A stretch of 26,357 nucleotides of DNA. Origin: JAIOSM01 sp964565415 (GTDB lineage: Bacteria > Desulfobacterota > Desulfobacteria > Desulfobacterales > Desulfobacteraceae). The notes under the pieces are model-generated. The model was not told where the DNA came from and ran no database searches. It was given only the letters and a program-made list of their open reading frames with translations. Every line of letters starts with the position of its first letter. Within the stretch, counting starts at the first letter, position 1. Where the stretch lies: positions 1-26,357 of the forward strand of contig CAZMEX010000044.1 of assembly GCA_964565415.1 (NCBI GenBank), in the 5' to 3' direction. The translations under genes were made by a program, and so were the position numbers. Shown here piece after piece: positions 1 to 8,471 of this stretch.

Positions 1-27
1 ATCTCCAATTTAAAGGAATTTTTACCA

Positions 28-399
28 TTGAAAAAACGAAAATGTGCAAGGTTTACGATCCCGGGCACCACACTATACTATAAAAAAAAGGGTTTTTTTT
101 CAAACCGGAAAAAATATTCGCATAATTATTTCCCGGTTTTAGACTTGAGCAAGGGAGGAGCAAGCTTTCTGACTAACCAGCGCATTAAAATCGGTGCTTC
201 CATTATTGTCAAGCTTTCAATACCAGGAGTTGATTCGCCGCTGGAAATTCTCTCTGTAATCAAATGGGTCTCAAGAAATCGTGAAGAAAGCTATATTTAT
301 CAAACAGGAATTGCATTTAACGCTTACGGGGAGAAAAAAAATCAAAATTCACCGAAAATTCTTGAGGTGTTGACTAATCTGGAATTGAATAATATATAA
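28..399 (+). CDS. PilZ-domain protein (probable c-di-GMP sensor)
   Basis: This 123-residue protein is a single PilZ-type domain. The two signature elements are visible: an RxxxR-like pair near the N-terminus (R4 and R8 in KKRKCARF) and a DxSxxG element (D39, S41, G44). These are the residues that bind cyclic di-GMP in PilZ domains. There is no signal peptide or membrane segment, so it should be cytoplasmic. The chosen start is TTG, supported by an AAAGGA element about 10 bases upstream. The frame has no stop before the left edge of the window, so a start further left cannot be excluded. It lies directly before an exopolysaccharide export cluster on the same strand, which fits a role in c-di-GMP control of that pathway. 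The role is inferred; the domain call is fairly firm. Confidence 0.75.
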   Translation: MKKRKCARFTIPGTTLYYKKKGFFSNRKKYSHNYFPVLDLSKGGASFLTNQRIKIGASIIVKLSIPGVDSPLEILSVIKWVSRNREESYIYQTGIAFNAYGEKKNQNSPKILEVLTNLELNNI

Positions 400-428
400 C
401 TTTTTTTTCAAAAATTATGAAAAAAGAC

Positions 429-457
429 TTGCAAAACTATGAAAATTTTGTTACAAA
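429..457 (+). promoter_or_regulatory. Possible sigma70-type promoter for the secreted Cys-containing protein
   Basis: A TTGCAA element (429-434) and a TACAAA element (452-457) are separated by 17 bases, upstream of the GTG start at 491. Each box matches the consensus at four of six positions. The surrounding DNA is very AT-rich, so chance matches are likely and the call is weak. Confidence 0.3.
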
Positions 458-490
458 GAGGGGTAAAACTTTTTTTTAAAGGAGGTAACT

Positions 491-1045
491 GTGGAAAATA
501 TAATCAAAAGCAAATTAGGTGCATTTGTATTAATAGCGATATTTATTATTGGCATTGCCCCCAATTGTCTTGCAGCAGAAAAAACTGAAAAGCAGCTAAA
601 AGAAAAATGGGAGCGCGAATACATCTCCCGACTAAATAAAAAAAGCAGTGACCTTGATGAGAAAAAAATAATCTTAAAAGATGCCATTACAAAAGCACTG
701 GACGATGAGGCACCTCCATGCGCATGCATGAGGATTGCCATTGGTCTGGAATACAAACCCTATTTTGTAATAAGATATATTTATGAGCACAGCCCCGGTG
801 TTGGACTTGACGAACTATGCTGGTGTGCCACCAGTGACGGGATCGAAAAACAGATAATTGCCAAAGCAGCAGCTGATGCTGAAACAAAAGATGGCAACTC
901 AGTATTCAGAGAAAATGAGATAGCCAGTGCTGACTGCCTTAAAGGAGATAAGGGGCTTGCATACACTGCAACACCTGATGCTCCGGGCTCAATTAATCCA
1001 CCAGACATTAAACCCCCGCACCCGACTTCGCCAATTACGCCCTGA
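491..1045 (+). CDS. Secreted Cys-containing protein of unknown function, EPS cluster
   Basis: I do not recognise the family of this 184-residue protein. It starts with GTG, fixed by a strong GGAGGT ribosome site at 481-486. Residues 1-28 form a clear signal peptide (basic N-region, hydrophobic core, cleavage near CLAA-E), so the protein should be exported. A charged helical stretch follows (about 30-65), then a central part with two Cys-x-Cys pairs (C77/C79 and C110/C112) and a single C149. The last 20 residues are proline-rich. The Cys pairs are not CxxCH haem sites and do not match a thioredoxin motif; disulfides or metal binding are possible. It sits between the PilZ gene and the EPS exporter genes and is closed by a strong terminator, so it is probably its own transcript or the end of an upstream one. 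Confidence 0.65.
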   Translation: MENIIKSKLGAFVLIAIFIIGIAPNCLAAEKTEKQLKEKWEREYISRLNKKSSDLDEKKIILKDAITKALDDEAPPCACMRIAIGLEYKPYFVIRYIYEHSPGVGLDELCWCATSDGIEKQIIAKAAADAETKDGNSVFRENEIASADCLKGDKGLAYTATPDAPGSINPPDIKPPHPTSPITP

Positions 1046-1070
1046 ACCAATAGGCTGATATCGATATAAA

Positions 1071-1105
1071 AAGGCTCTGTATATGTAATACAGAGCCTTT
1101 TTTTT
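1071..1105 (+). terminator. Rho-independent terminator after the secreted Cys-containing protein
   Basis: A perfect 12-base-pair stem (1071-1082 with 1088-1099) with a five-base loop is followed by an uninterrupted T run to 1105. This is a textbook intrinsic terminator. It separates the 491-1045 gene from the porin-led EPS export genes. Confidence 0.9.
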
Positions 1106-1106
1106 G

Positions 1107-1138
1107 TTGACAAACTTATTTCTACTGAGTAGTATAAT
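1107..1138 (+). promoter_or_regulatory. Promoter for the EPS export operon
   Basis: A perfect -35 box TTGACA (1107-1112) begins just after the terminator T run. A perfect TATAAT lies at 1133-1138, but with a long 20-base spacer. A TAGTAT at 1130-1135 gives the ideal 17-base spacer. Either way, the position after a terminator and 60-70 bases before the ATG at 1200 supports a new transcription start for the porin-wza-wzc-wzy genes. It would leave an untranslated leader of about 50 bases. Confidence 0.6.
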
Positions 1139-1199
1139 TTAAAATTTATATCTTCAAAGCAGCAAAACCGTTAACATTAATCTATGGGGGATTATACTC

Positions 1200-2522
1200 A
1201 TGATAAAAAAAACAGCAATCATACTCTTTACCCTACTCTGTTTTTTAATGCTTTCATGGCAAAATATTTATGCTGAAGATGTCCCACTTGGCCAATCATC
1301 TGAAATCCAAAAAAAAGATGAAAAAAAAGAGAAAATTACCGGGGATATTTTTGGCGAGGAAGGCGGTTATTTTCACCCATTTTTAACTGTTGAAGCAGCT
1401 TATACAACCAATATTTTTTTCACGGACAAGAATGAGGAAAGCAGCGTAATCACAACAATTGCGCCGGGGATATGGATTGCCCTTCCCAGAACCCGTGAAA
1501 AGCTTGTAAGTGTATCAACTTCAAACTCAAGCCCGGGCGGAGTTGAATACAGTCATCTTCAGGCTGATGAATCACGAAAGTTACAAACCTATTTTTTATA
1601 TTCCCCCTCTTTTGTATTTTACTCTGGCTTTTCCGATTATAATTATACGAACCACACATTAGAAGGTTTTTTTAATTATAACTTTGGTTTTGATGTGTCA
1701 CTGGAAATTATTGATCAGTATAATATTAAAAGTGAGATTAATGATGATGGTCAAGGCAAATTGCTTGATGAGTATCAAGACAATCTTTTTAGTGTTGTTG
1801 CTTCCTGGGAGCCATCACCTAAATTTAAGTTCAGATTTGATTTTTCAAACTATTTTACAAAATTTGATAAGAGTGTGAATGGATTTAGAGACAGACAAGA
1901 CAATTCTTTTGCTGCCTATATTTTTTATAGGTTCAAGCCTAAAACATCTGCTTTTATTGAGTATGAATATGCGGTTATTGATTATGACAGCTACTCAAAT
2001 AGTGACTCTACTGAAAAAAGATATTATGCAGGTATTGATTGGGAAGTGTCTGCAAAATCAAAAGGTCGGGTTAAGGCTGGTTTCCTTGAAAAAGAGTTTG
2101 ACTTGGACAGCAATAGAGGAGAACAAGGTTTTTCCATGGAAGCCCAACTTCAACATGCAATTACACCAAAATCCACTTTTATCATAAATGCCAACAGAAA
2201 ATACCATGAAACAAAATTGCTGGACTCATATTTCATCGAAACAACAGGCATCTCAGCTGCGTTTCTCTTAAGATTTAGCAGGAAGTGGTCCGGAGCAATA
2301 AATGCCTCCTACCGAAGAGAGACTTATACAGGAAGTGATCAAAACGGCACAATTGATGAAAGAGTGGATGATATTTATGGAATAGGACCTGCGTTTAAAT
2401 TTGATGCAAAAAAATGGCTTGTATTTGAGGGTGGCTTACATTATACTGCAAGAGACTCCAACTATGATATATATGATTATGAAAATGGATTAATTTATCT
2501 GAGGATGCGTATTGACCTTTAA
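1200..2522 (+). CDS. Outer-membrane beta-barrel protein (BBP2_2/EpsL-like), EPS export
   Basis: This 440-residue protein has a signal peptide (about 1-25, ending near IYAED), a Lys-rich linker, and then many short alternating aromatic/polar segments typical of a transmembrane beta-barrel ending in an amphipathic strand. The first strand region (LTVEAAYTTNIF followed by an IAPGI element) matches the opening of the putative beta-barrel porin 2 family found in EPS clusters. A GGGGGA ribosome site at 1186-1191 supports the ATG. It is the first gene after a fresh promoter and overlaps the following export gene by 11 bases, so the two are probably translationally coupled. The likely role is passage of the polysaccharide through the outer membrane, together with the Wza-type protein. 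Confidence 0.8.
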   Translation: MIKKTAIILFTLLCFLMLSWQNIYAEDVPLGQSSEIQKKDEKKEKITGDIFGEEGGYFHPFLTVEAAYTTNIFFTDKNEESSVITTIAPGIWIALPRTREKLVSVSTSNSSPGGVEYSHLQADESRKLQTYFLYSPSFVFYSGFSDYNYTNHTLEGFFNYNFGFDVSLEIIDQYNIKSEINDDGQGKLLDEYQDNLFSVVASWEPSPKFKFRFDFSNYFTKFDKSVNGFRDRQDNSFAAYIFYRFKPKTSAFIEYEYAVIDYDSYSNSDSTEKRYYAGIDWEVSAKSKGRVKAGFLEKEFDLDSNRGEQGFSMEAQLQHAITPKSTFIINANRKYHETKLLDSYFIETTGISAAFLLRFSRKWSGAINASYRRETYTGSDQNGTIDERVDDIYGIGPAFKFDAKKWLVFEGGLHYTARDSNYDIYDYENGLIYLRMRIDL

Positions 2523-3315
2523 ATTTTATATAAATAGAAAAAAAATTTTTTTCATCTTTTATATAATTGTATCGTTGCTTTCATCCACTGCTATCTGTTC
2601 TGAAAATTACATAATTGGTGAAGGAGATGTCTTAAGTATATATGTTTACGAGAATGCTGACCTTTCTAAAATTGTAAGAGTCAATGCTGATAATTCAATA
2701 CGGGTTCCTCTTCTGGGAGAGGTAAATATAAGAGGTCTTACTGTACCAAAAATTGCTGCAAAACTTGAGAGCCTTTTTGCTGATGGATATCTTATTAATC
2801 CCCAGATCGATGTCTTTATTAAAGAATTTAAAAGTAAAACTGCAGTTATTCTTGGCCAAATCAGATCTCCGGGACAATATGAACTTAGAGGCAGCATAAC
2901 TTTTCTTGAATTTGTATCCAAAGCCGGGGGCTTGACTGTTAATGCAGGACATAGTGCTACCATTAAAAGAGATGGGTCAAAAAATAATATCACTATTGAT
3001 CTTGATAAACTCATAAGAGAAGGAGATACCTCCTTAAACCTGCCCATAAAAAATGGTGATACTATATACATATCAAAAGCTGATGTATACTATGTTTCAG
3101 GCGAAATAGAAGAACCTGATTCATACAAGTTTGAATCCAACATTACTGTTATTAAAGCTATTACAAAAGCAGGTGGCTTCACAGGAATAGCTGCAAAACG
3201 CGATGTAAAAATAATCAGAGTCATTAATGGGGAAAAAAAGGTGCTTGAAGATGTAGATATGGATGAAAAAATCCTTGCAAATGATGTTATTGTTGTCCCT
3301 GAGAGTTTTTTCTAA
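2512..3315 (+). CDS. Polysaccharide export protein, Wza family (Poly_export plus SLBB)
   Basis: The protein (267 residues) has a signal-peptide-like N-terminus (hydrophobic at about 12-27). A polysaccharide export domain follows (from YIIGEGDVLSI at about 33, through the PLLGEVNIRGLT segment). Two SLBB-type beta-grasp modules come next, the first containing ILGQIRSPGQYEL and the second YYVSGEIEEPDSYKF. It is shorter than E. coli Wza (about 380 residues) and lacks the C-terminal amphipathic helix that makes Wza's own outer-membrane pore. A separate barrel partner, as encoded just upstream, is therefore expected. There is a Cys near the signal end but no good lipobox. The TTG start is chosen because GAGGA at 2501-2505 is correctly spaced, within the end of the preceding gene. 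Three bases separate it from the Wzc-type gene. Confidence 0.88.
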   Translation: MTFKFYINRKKIFFIFYIIVSLLSSTAICSENYIIGEGDVLSIYVYENADLSKIVRVNADNSIRVPLLGEVNIRGLTVPKIAAKLESLFADGYLINPQIDVFIKEFKSKTAVILGQIRSPGQYELRGSITFLEFVSKAGGLTVNAGHSATIKRDGSKNNITIDLDKLIREGDTSLNLPIKNGDTIYISKADVYYVSGEIEEPDSYKFESNITVIKAITKAGGFTGIAAKRDVKIIRVINGEKKVLEDVDMDEKILANDVIVVPESFF

Positions 3316-3318
3316 ACC

Positions 3319-5535
3319 ATGGAAATTGAAGAGAAAGAGATCAATATACGAGATTATCTTCTGATAATTAAAAAGCGTAAAAACAGTGTTATTACATTTT
3401 TTACGATTATTGTTATTATTACCATAATTACCACTTTTACATCCTCACCCATACCATTTTACACTGCTACAACAGACGTAATGATTGAGAAAAGCAACAA
3501 TGTTTCATTTACTGGGTACCGATATGCAGGATATGGCTATGACCCATTTTTTACTGCCACACAATCTCAAATAATCAGTAGTGCAAAAGTTGCGAAAAGA
3601 GTAGTGAACTCTTTGGGAAGTGAAAAAATATATGATGCATTTTTCCCCAGGACAGAACAAAAAAAATCGTTTTTTACTGGTTTTAGAACATGGTGGCTAA
3701 ACCTCTACACTTCTACAAAAAAATTAATGGGCATTGAAAAAGTTATATCCCTGGATTCAAAGAGTAATCCAGACATAAATGGTTTTGGCTCTTACACACC
3801 GACACCGCCTACCAAAGCAGAACAGCTTCAAAGAGCAATTCAGGGTGGAATAATGGTTGTGCCAATGGAAAACACCAAAATTGTTCAAATAAATTTCACC
3901 TCAATGAACCCTGCCATTGCAATGCAGGTTGTCAATTCAGTAGCACAAGCCTATATAGACACTCTTCTTGATATGCGCATGCAGACATCAAATTACAGCA
4001 TCCAATGGATGAAAAAAAAAGCTGACTCCCAGAGAATAGAGCTTGAAAAATCTGAAAAAGCTCTGCATAAATACAAAAAAAAGTATAACATCATAACAGT
4101 TGAGGACAGGCTTGCCATCCTGCCAGAAAAGCTTTCCAGCCTGTCAGGTAAACTTACCCAGGCAGAAGCTTTTCGAAAAAAGCTTTCATTGGAGTATAAT
4201 CAAACAATTACTGCCAATGACAGTGTTTTAGAGACCATTCCTGCAATTGCTGAAAATATTTCTGTGGATGCTATTAATAAAGAGATACTCCTTGCTGAAC
4301 AAAGCATTTCAGATCTATCAAAAAAATATGGCAAGAAACACCCTAAAATGATTGGTGCAAAAAACAAACTAAAGAGTTTGAAGCAGAAAAAACATCAAGA
4401 GCTCAGCAAAGCTTCCAAAATTATTAAAAATAAATTTCTTCTGGCAAAAGCAAACGAACAAAAGCTGAAAGACATGTTCAATAAATCCAAGTTTGAAGCT
4501 GAACGACTCAGTGAGAAATCTATTCAACTGGATATACTAAAGAGAAAAGTCACTACAAATAAATACCTCTATGATGCTCTCATCAAGAGTATTAAAGAGA
4601 AAGGTCTGACTGAAAAAAATCAACTTGTCAATGTATGGGTTTTAAAAAAAGCCGGGCTTCCAATGATGCCCATGAATACTCAGAAGAAAAAGAGAAATCT
4701 GCTGTTGGGAATCATTTTAGGCTTGTTTGGTGGTATTGGAATCGCTTTTTTCTTAGAATATCTGGATAACACGGTCAGAACCCCTGAAGATCTTGAAGAA
4801 AAATTTGATGTGCCTGTTTTGGGAACCATCGAACTTCTCAAAGAGAAGGAGGGATCAATTGTTGAATATTTCTTAAAAAAGCCTGATTCCTCAATTGCTG
4901 AGAGTTTTAAAAGTCTAAGAACTTCAATCTTTCTTTCATCTGCCGAGACACCGCCTGAAACCATGGTAGTGACAAGTGTGTCAAAACAGGATGGCAAATC
5001 TTCTATTTCTTTATGCCTTGCAACAACAATGGCTCAAACTGAAAAGAAGATACTGCTGCTTGATGCTGATATGAGGCGACCAACTCAACACATTCTTTCA
5101 AATCTTGACAACTCGACCGGATTAAGTTCATATCTTGCAGGAGCTTCCTCCAGTATTAAAATCAAAAAAGAACGCGTCAGAAACCTTGACATTATAACTT
5201 CAGGACCTGTTCCACCCAACCCTTCAGAGCTGCTCCATTCAAATAAATTTTCTTCAATGATACAGCAATTAGAAAAAATGTACGATGTCATAGTAATAGA
5301 TGCTCCCCCAATAATTGGTGTGACAGACCCTGTTATAATAAGCAATGCAACCGATGGTGTAATACTTGTCACTTCTGCCGGTAAAACACCCTATGAGATG
5401 ATCAATAAAGTTTTAAAACAGCTGGATGACGTAGGAACGCCTGTGATTGGAATGGTTTTAAACAAATTTGACTCAAAAAACAGAGGGTATTACTACAATA
5501 ATTATGGTGATTATTATTATTCATCCAATGAGTAA
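3319..5535 (+). CDS. Wzc-like polysaccharide co-polymerase fused to tyrosine autokinase
   Basis: This 738-residue inner-membrane protein combines a Wzz-type chain-length domain with a BY-kinase. There are membrane segments at about 22-42 and 460-480. Between them lies a long periplasmic, coiled-coil-rich region (about 225-440), with the Pro-rich element typical of co-polymerases just before the second segment. The cytoplasmic kinase part has a Walker A with K560 (SKQDGKSS), a Walker A' LLLDADMRRP at 579-588 and a Walker B VIVIDAPP at 657-664. The C-terminus is a tyrosine cluster with seven Tyr between 724 and 734, the usual autophosphorylation tail. The protein should control EPS chain length and assembly by cycles of Tyr phosphorylation, touching the Wza-type protein across the periplasm. 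Its start follows the previous stop by three bases without a clear ribosome site, which suggests translational coupling. Confidence 0.9.
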   Translation: MEIEEKEINIRDYLLIIKKRKNSVITFFTIIVIITIITTFTSSPIPFYTATTDVMIEKSNNVSFTGYRYAGYGYDPFFTATQSQIISSAKVAKRVVNSLGSEKIYDAFFPRTEQKKSFFTGFRTWWLNLYTSTKKLMGIEKVISLDSKSNPDINGFGSYTPTPPTKAEQLQRAIQGGIMVVPMENTKIVQINFTSMNPAIAMQVVNSVAQAYIDTLLDMRMQTSNYSIQWMKKKADSQRIELEKSEKALHKYKKKYNIITVEDRLAILPEKLSSLSGKLTQAEAFRKKLSLEYNQTITANDSVLETIPAIAENISVDAINKEILLAEQSISDLSKKYGKKHPKMIGAKNKLKSLKQKKHQELSKASKIIKNKFLLAKANEQKLKDMFNKSKFEAERLSEKSIQLDILKRKVTTNKYLYDALIKSIKEKGLTEKNQLVNVWVLKKAGLPMMPMNTQKKKRNLLLGIILGLFGGIGIAFFLEYLDNTVRTPEDLEEKFDVPVLGTIELLKEKEGSIVEYFLKKPDSSIAESFKSLRTSIFLSSAETPPETMVVTSVSKQDGKSSISLCLATTMAQTEKKILLLDADMRRPTQHILSNLDNSTGLSSYLAGASSSIKIKKERVRNLDIITSGPVPPNPSELLHSNKFSSMIQQLEKMYDVIVIDAPPIIGVTDPVIISNATDGVILVTSAGKTPYEMINKVLKQLDDVGTPVIGMVLNKFDSKNRGYYYNNYGDYYYSSNE

Positions 5536-5582
5536 CCGTATTTTGAGTAGTCGTATTTATTGATGATTAATAGTGAAAAAAA

Positions 5583-7910
5583 ATGGCTGAAAACTTATCT
5601 AAAAAGCTTTTCTTTTTTGTAATTATTTTCTCCCCACTTGCATTTGGGACTGTTGAACCATGGTCCTACGCTGTGATGGAGATATCAGTATTATTATCCC
5701 TTTTTCTATACCTGATTTATAATTACAAGAGCAGTGAGCATATCTATTTAATCCCTGGTATTGTTCCTCTGATTCTATTTTTAGCTTATATTTTAATGCA
5801 AATAATACCTCTTCCTCCCCAAATTATAAAGTTTATATCTCATCAATCCCATGATTTACAAAACCTGTCTTCGAACATGACCATTTCTGTTCACCCCCGG
5901 GCAACCCTTCTGGAATTTTTTAGATATTCAACCTATGTTGCCTTTTATGTCCTTGCAGTACAACTTTTAAGTGACAAAAAGTTATTAAAGAAAACCATCT
6001 TTATGATTGCTATTTTTGGAGTTATTTTAGCTTTTTCCTCCATACTTCAGCTCTATCTGACAGATAGTATGGCACTCTGGATCAGACACATTAATATAAA
6101 AAGAAATTCTTTAATGGGTCCATATATCAACCGCAATCATTATGCAGGTCTTATGGAGATGATCTTTCCTCTGGTGCTGGCGCTTTTCTTATTTCATAAG
6201 CCAAGGAATGAAGACCTAGGCTTTCTTAAAAGTATTGTTGAGATTTTCAAACAGGAGAAAGCAAACATCCACATTCTCATTGGGACAGGTGCTCTTCTTA
6301 TTGTAACTTCAATATTTGTTAGTTTGTCCCGGGGGGGAATGATTAGTACATGTGCCGGGCTGATATTTTTTCTAGTTTTATCATATAAAAAAAAGGCGAG
6401 TAAAAAGAATTCTATCCTTATATTATGCATGATACTATTTACATCATTATCCATGGGGTGGTTTGGCTGGGGTCAGGTTTACGATAGATTTTCTGAACTT
6501 CAAACTCCGGAAGGCACTATCTATCACGGTCGTATTGACTACTGGAAAGACAGTAAAAAAATAGTGGCTGACTTCCCTGCTGTGGGATCAGGATTTGGCA
6601 CTTTTGTTGACATATACCGATCTTACCAGACAGTTGATAGTAATATACTTTTAGAACATGCGCACAATGATTATATTGAATTAATAAGTGAGGGAGGCGT
6701 AATAGGAGTTTTACTCATTTTTTCCTTTTTAATCACCCTTTTTTATAAAACATACCATGTTTTCAGCTTGAGAAAAGATGCATATTCAATATATATTTAT
6801 ATAGGAGCCATGGCAGGAATAATTTCCATACTTGTACACAGCATTACTGATTTTAATCTGCATGTTGGTGCCAATGGTTTATGGTTTGCACTTTTGGCTG
6901 CCATTGCAGTCTCTGCTGCAAATACCAGGCTGAAAGCTAAAAACATTAAAACAAACCTTTTACCTGTTAAATCAGAAAAAATAAAACCAGGCTTGCTTGC
7001 CACTGTATCTTTTCTCTTCCTGATTGTCTTGGTATCCAATATTTCAATATTAATTTCAAATTTTTATCATACAAATGTAAACAACTCAACTTTTGATTTT
7101 AACACATCGCCGGAAGAGTTGAAAAAAATTCAAAAGATCACAAAATATGCATCGTTTTTTGATCCACTCAATTCCAATTATATTCATTCAATTGCAAACA
7201 TCTCATGGTTTCTTGATAATAACAAAGAGGCAAAAGATGCTTACTTAAAATCAATCAGGCTGAACTCTGCCAATGGCAATCATCACAAACGCTTTGCTCT
7301 TTTTTTATCCCGCACAGGTGACATAATTGAGGCTGAAAAAGTTTTGGAAAAAAGCATTGCTCTTGATATCAGTAATTCAGATAATGCACTGCAATATGGT
7401 GGACTGCTATTAGCCACAGGTCAAAGGAAAAAAGGAGTAAAATTTTTAAAAAAAGCAATCAGCCTTGATCCACAAACTATCGGCTCTGTTTTAACAACCA
7501 TGATTGCTTCGGGCTTAACCCTTGATGAGATGGAGCGGGCTATTCCCAAAGATATAAACACTGCAATTATTTATACTCAATTTTTGGATCAAATTGGAGA
7601 AATAGAAAAAGCCCAACAAAGATACCTGGATATTGTGAGTTCTTTTGGAACCCATAAAGATATAACTTTCAGAAACATTGATACAATATATAAATTTTTT
7701 AAGAATCAAGGCAACTTTTACCAGGCCATGGAGGTTTTAAAACAAGGTGAGAAGGTTCTGCCAAAAAACGCATCCATCAGGATAAGGCTTGGGGATATAT
7801 ATATAAACCAGGGAATTATATTTAAAGCAAAAGAAAAATATAAAGAAGCACTGATACTAAAGCCTGAAAATAAAAAAATAAAAATAAAATTGGACAAACT
7901 TAATCAGTGA
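5583..7910 (+). CDS. O-antigen polymerase/ligase-like membrane protein with C-terminal TPRs
   Basis: The 775-residue protein has two parts. Residues 1 to about 495 form a polytopic membrane domain of roughly 10-12 helices with a large loop carrying HAHNDY (359-364). That motif, and the preceding basic GRIDYWKDS element, mark the Wzy_C/WaaL O-antigen ligase superfamily. Residues about 500-775 are soluble and read as tetratricopeptide repeats, for example the DNALQYGGLLLATGQ and RIRLGDIYINQG units. Membrane topology would place the TPR part in the periplasm, but I cannot verify this. It is the last gene of the EPS run and probably polymerises or transfers repeat units. The ATG at 5583 has only a weak ribosome site. 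Its end overlaps by 11 bases the end of the convergent metallopeptidase gene. Confidence 0.82.
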   Translation: MAENLSKKLFFFVIIFSPLAFGTVEPWSYAVMEISVLLSLFLYLIYNYKSSEHIYLIPGIVPLILFLAYILMQIIPLPPQIIKFISHQSHDLQNLSSNMTISVHPRATLLEFFRYSTYVAFYVLAVQLLSDKKLLKKTIFMIAIFGVILAFSSILQLYLTDSMALWIRHINIKRNSLMGPYINRNHYAGLMEMIFPLVLALFLFHKPRNEDLGFLKSIVEIFKQEKANIHILIGTGALLIVTSIFVSLSRGGMISTCAGLIFFLVLSYKKKASKKNSILILCMILFTSLSMGWFGWGQVYDRFSELQTPEGTIYHGRIDYWKDSKKIVADFPAVGSGFGTFVDIYRSYQTVDSNILLEHAHNDYIELISEGGVIGVLLIFSFLITLFYKTYHVFSLRKDAYSIYIYIGAMAGIISILVHSITDFNLHVGANGLWFALLAAIAVSAANTRLKAKNIKTNLLPVKSEKIKPGLLATVSFLFLIVLVSNISILISNFYHTNVNNSTFDFNTSPEELKKIQKITKYASFFDPLNSNYIHSIANISWFLDNNKEAKDAYLKSIRLNSANGNHHKRFALFLSRTGDIIEAEKVLEKSIALDISNSDNALQYGGLLLATGQRKKGVKFLKKAISLDPQTIGSVLTTMIASGLTLDEMERAIPKDINTAIIYTQFLDQIGEIEKAQQRYLDIVSSFGTHKDITFRNIDTIYKFFKNQGNFYQAMEVLKQGEKVLPKNASIRIRLGDIYINQGIIFKAKEKYKEALILKPENKKIKIKLDKLNQ

Positions 7911-8442
7911 TATGTTGTTCTGCATATTGCGCAATAACTTCATGGATATTTTGCGGTGGAGATACAGCAAAATAATTTTCTGCTACGACATGTCCAATTT
8001 CATGGGTTATAACCCTTAATGCTGCGTTCCTTGCAGAATAGAAAACTCTATTTTCAGAAGGAGAATAAAATGCTATATAATTCACATTTATGTTATAAAT
8101 ACGTCTGAAATCATCATCTACCCCACTTTTTGAAGCATGAATCCGTATTTTAAATCTTAATTCAGGCAGATACATATTTAAAACTTTCATGACCTTTTCA
8201 ACAACAAAATCAATCTTGTTTTTCACTTCGTCTTCGATTGTATCACTATTTTTCTTTCGTATATTATATTTAAACCTGCCCATATATAATTTTTGATTGA
8301 ACTTTTTTAAAACTTTTGCGCTGGGATATTCAATCACTGCATATTCAGAATTGATTTCAAGGGCGTGGCAGTAGTGGGGCAACGATATCGTTACAAATAA
8401 AAAAAGTACAGGCGAAACTATTGCATAAATACGGTTCACCAA
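7900..8442 (-). CDS. Secreted HExxH zinc metallopeptidase-like protein
   Basis: The product (180 residues) begins with a signal peptide (about 1-27, cleavage near CHALE) and should act in the periplasm or outside the cell. Near the C-terminus it carries HEIGH (H147, E148, H151). A downstream Glu in IHEVIAQYAE (E168) could be the third zinc ligand, giving a gluzincin-like arrangement. The surrounding sequence does not let me name a peptidase family. The TTG start at 8442 and a GTG one codon later are both well placed relative to AAGGGA; I cannot choose between them. It is the last gene of a tight minus-strand run and converges, with an 11-base overlap, on the polysaccharide polymerase gene. 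The substrate is unknown. Confidence 0.6.
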   Translation of the reverse strand: MVNRIYAIVSPVLFLFVTISLPHYCHALEINSEYAVIEYPSAKVLKKFNQKLYMGRFKYNIRKKNSDTIEDEVKNKIDFVVEKVMKVLNMYLPELRFKIRIHASKSGVDDDFRRIYNINVNYIAFYSPSENRVFYSARNAALRVITHEIGHVVAENYFAVSPPQNIHEVIAQYAEQHITD

Positions 8443-8471
8443 AAAAAATCCCTTTTAAGTCTTTGTGAAAT

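Noticed and set aside
451..756. Minus-strand frame opposite the secreted Cys-containing protein
   Set aside because: It is antisense to a gene with a strong ribosome site and signal peptide. It has no ribosome site of its own.
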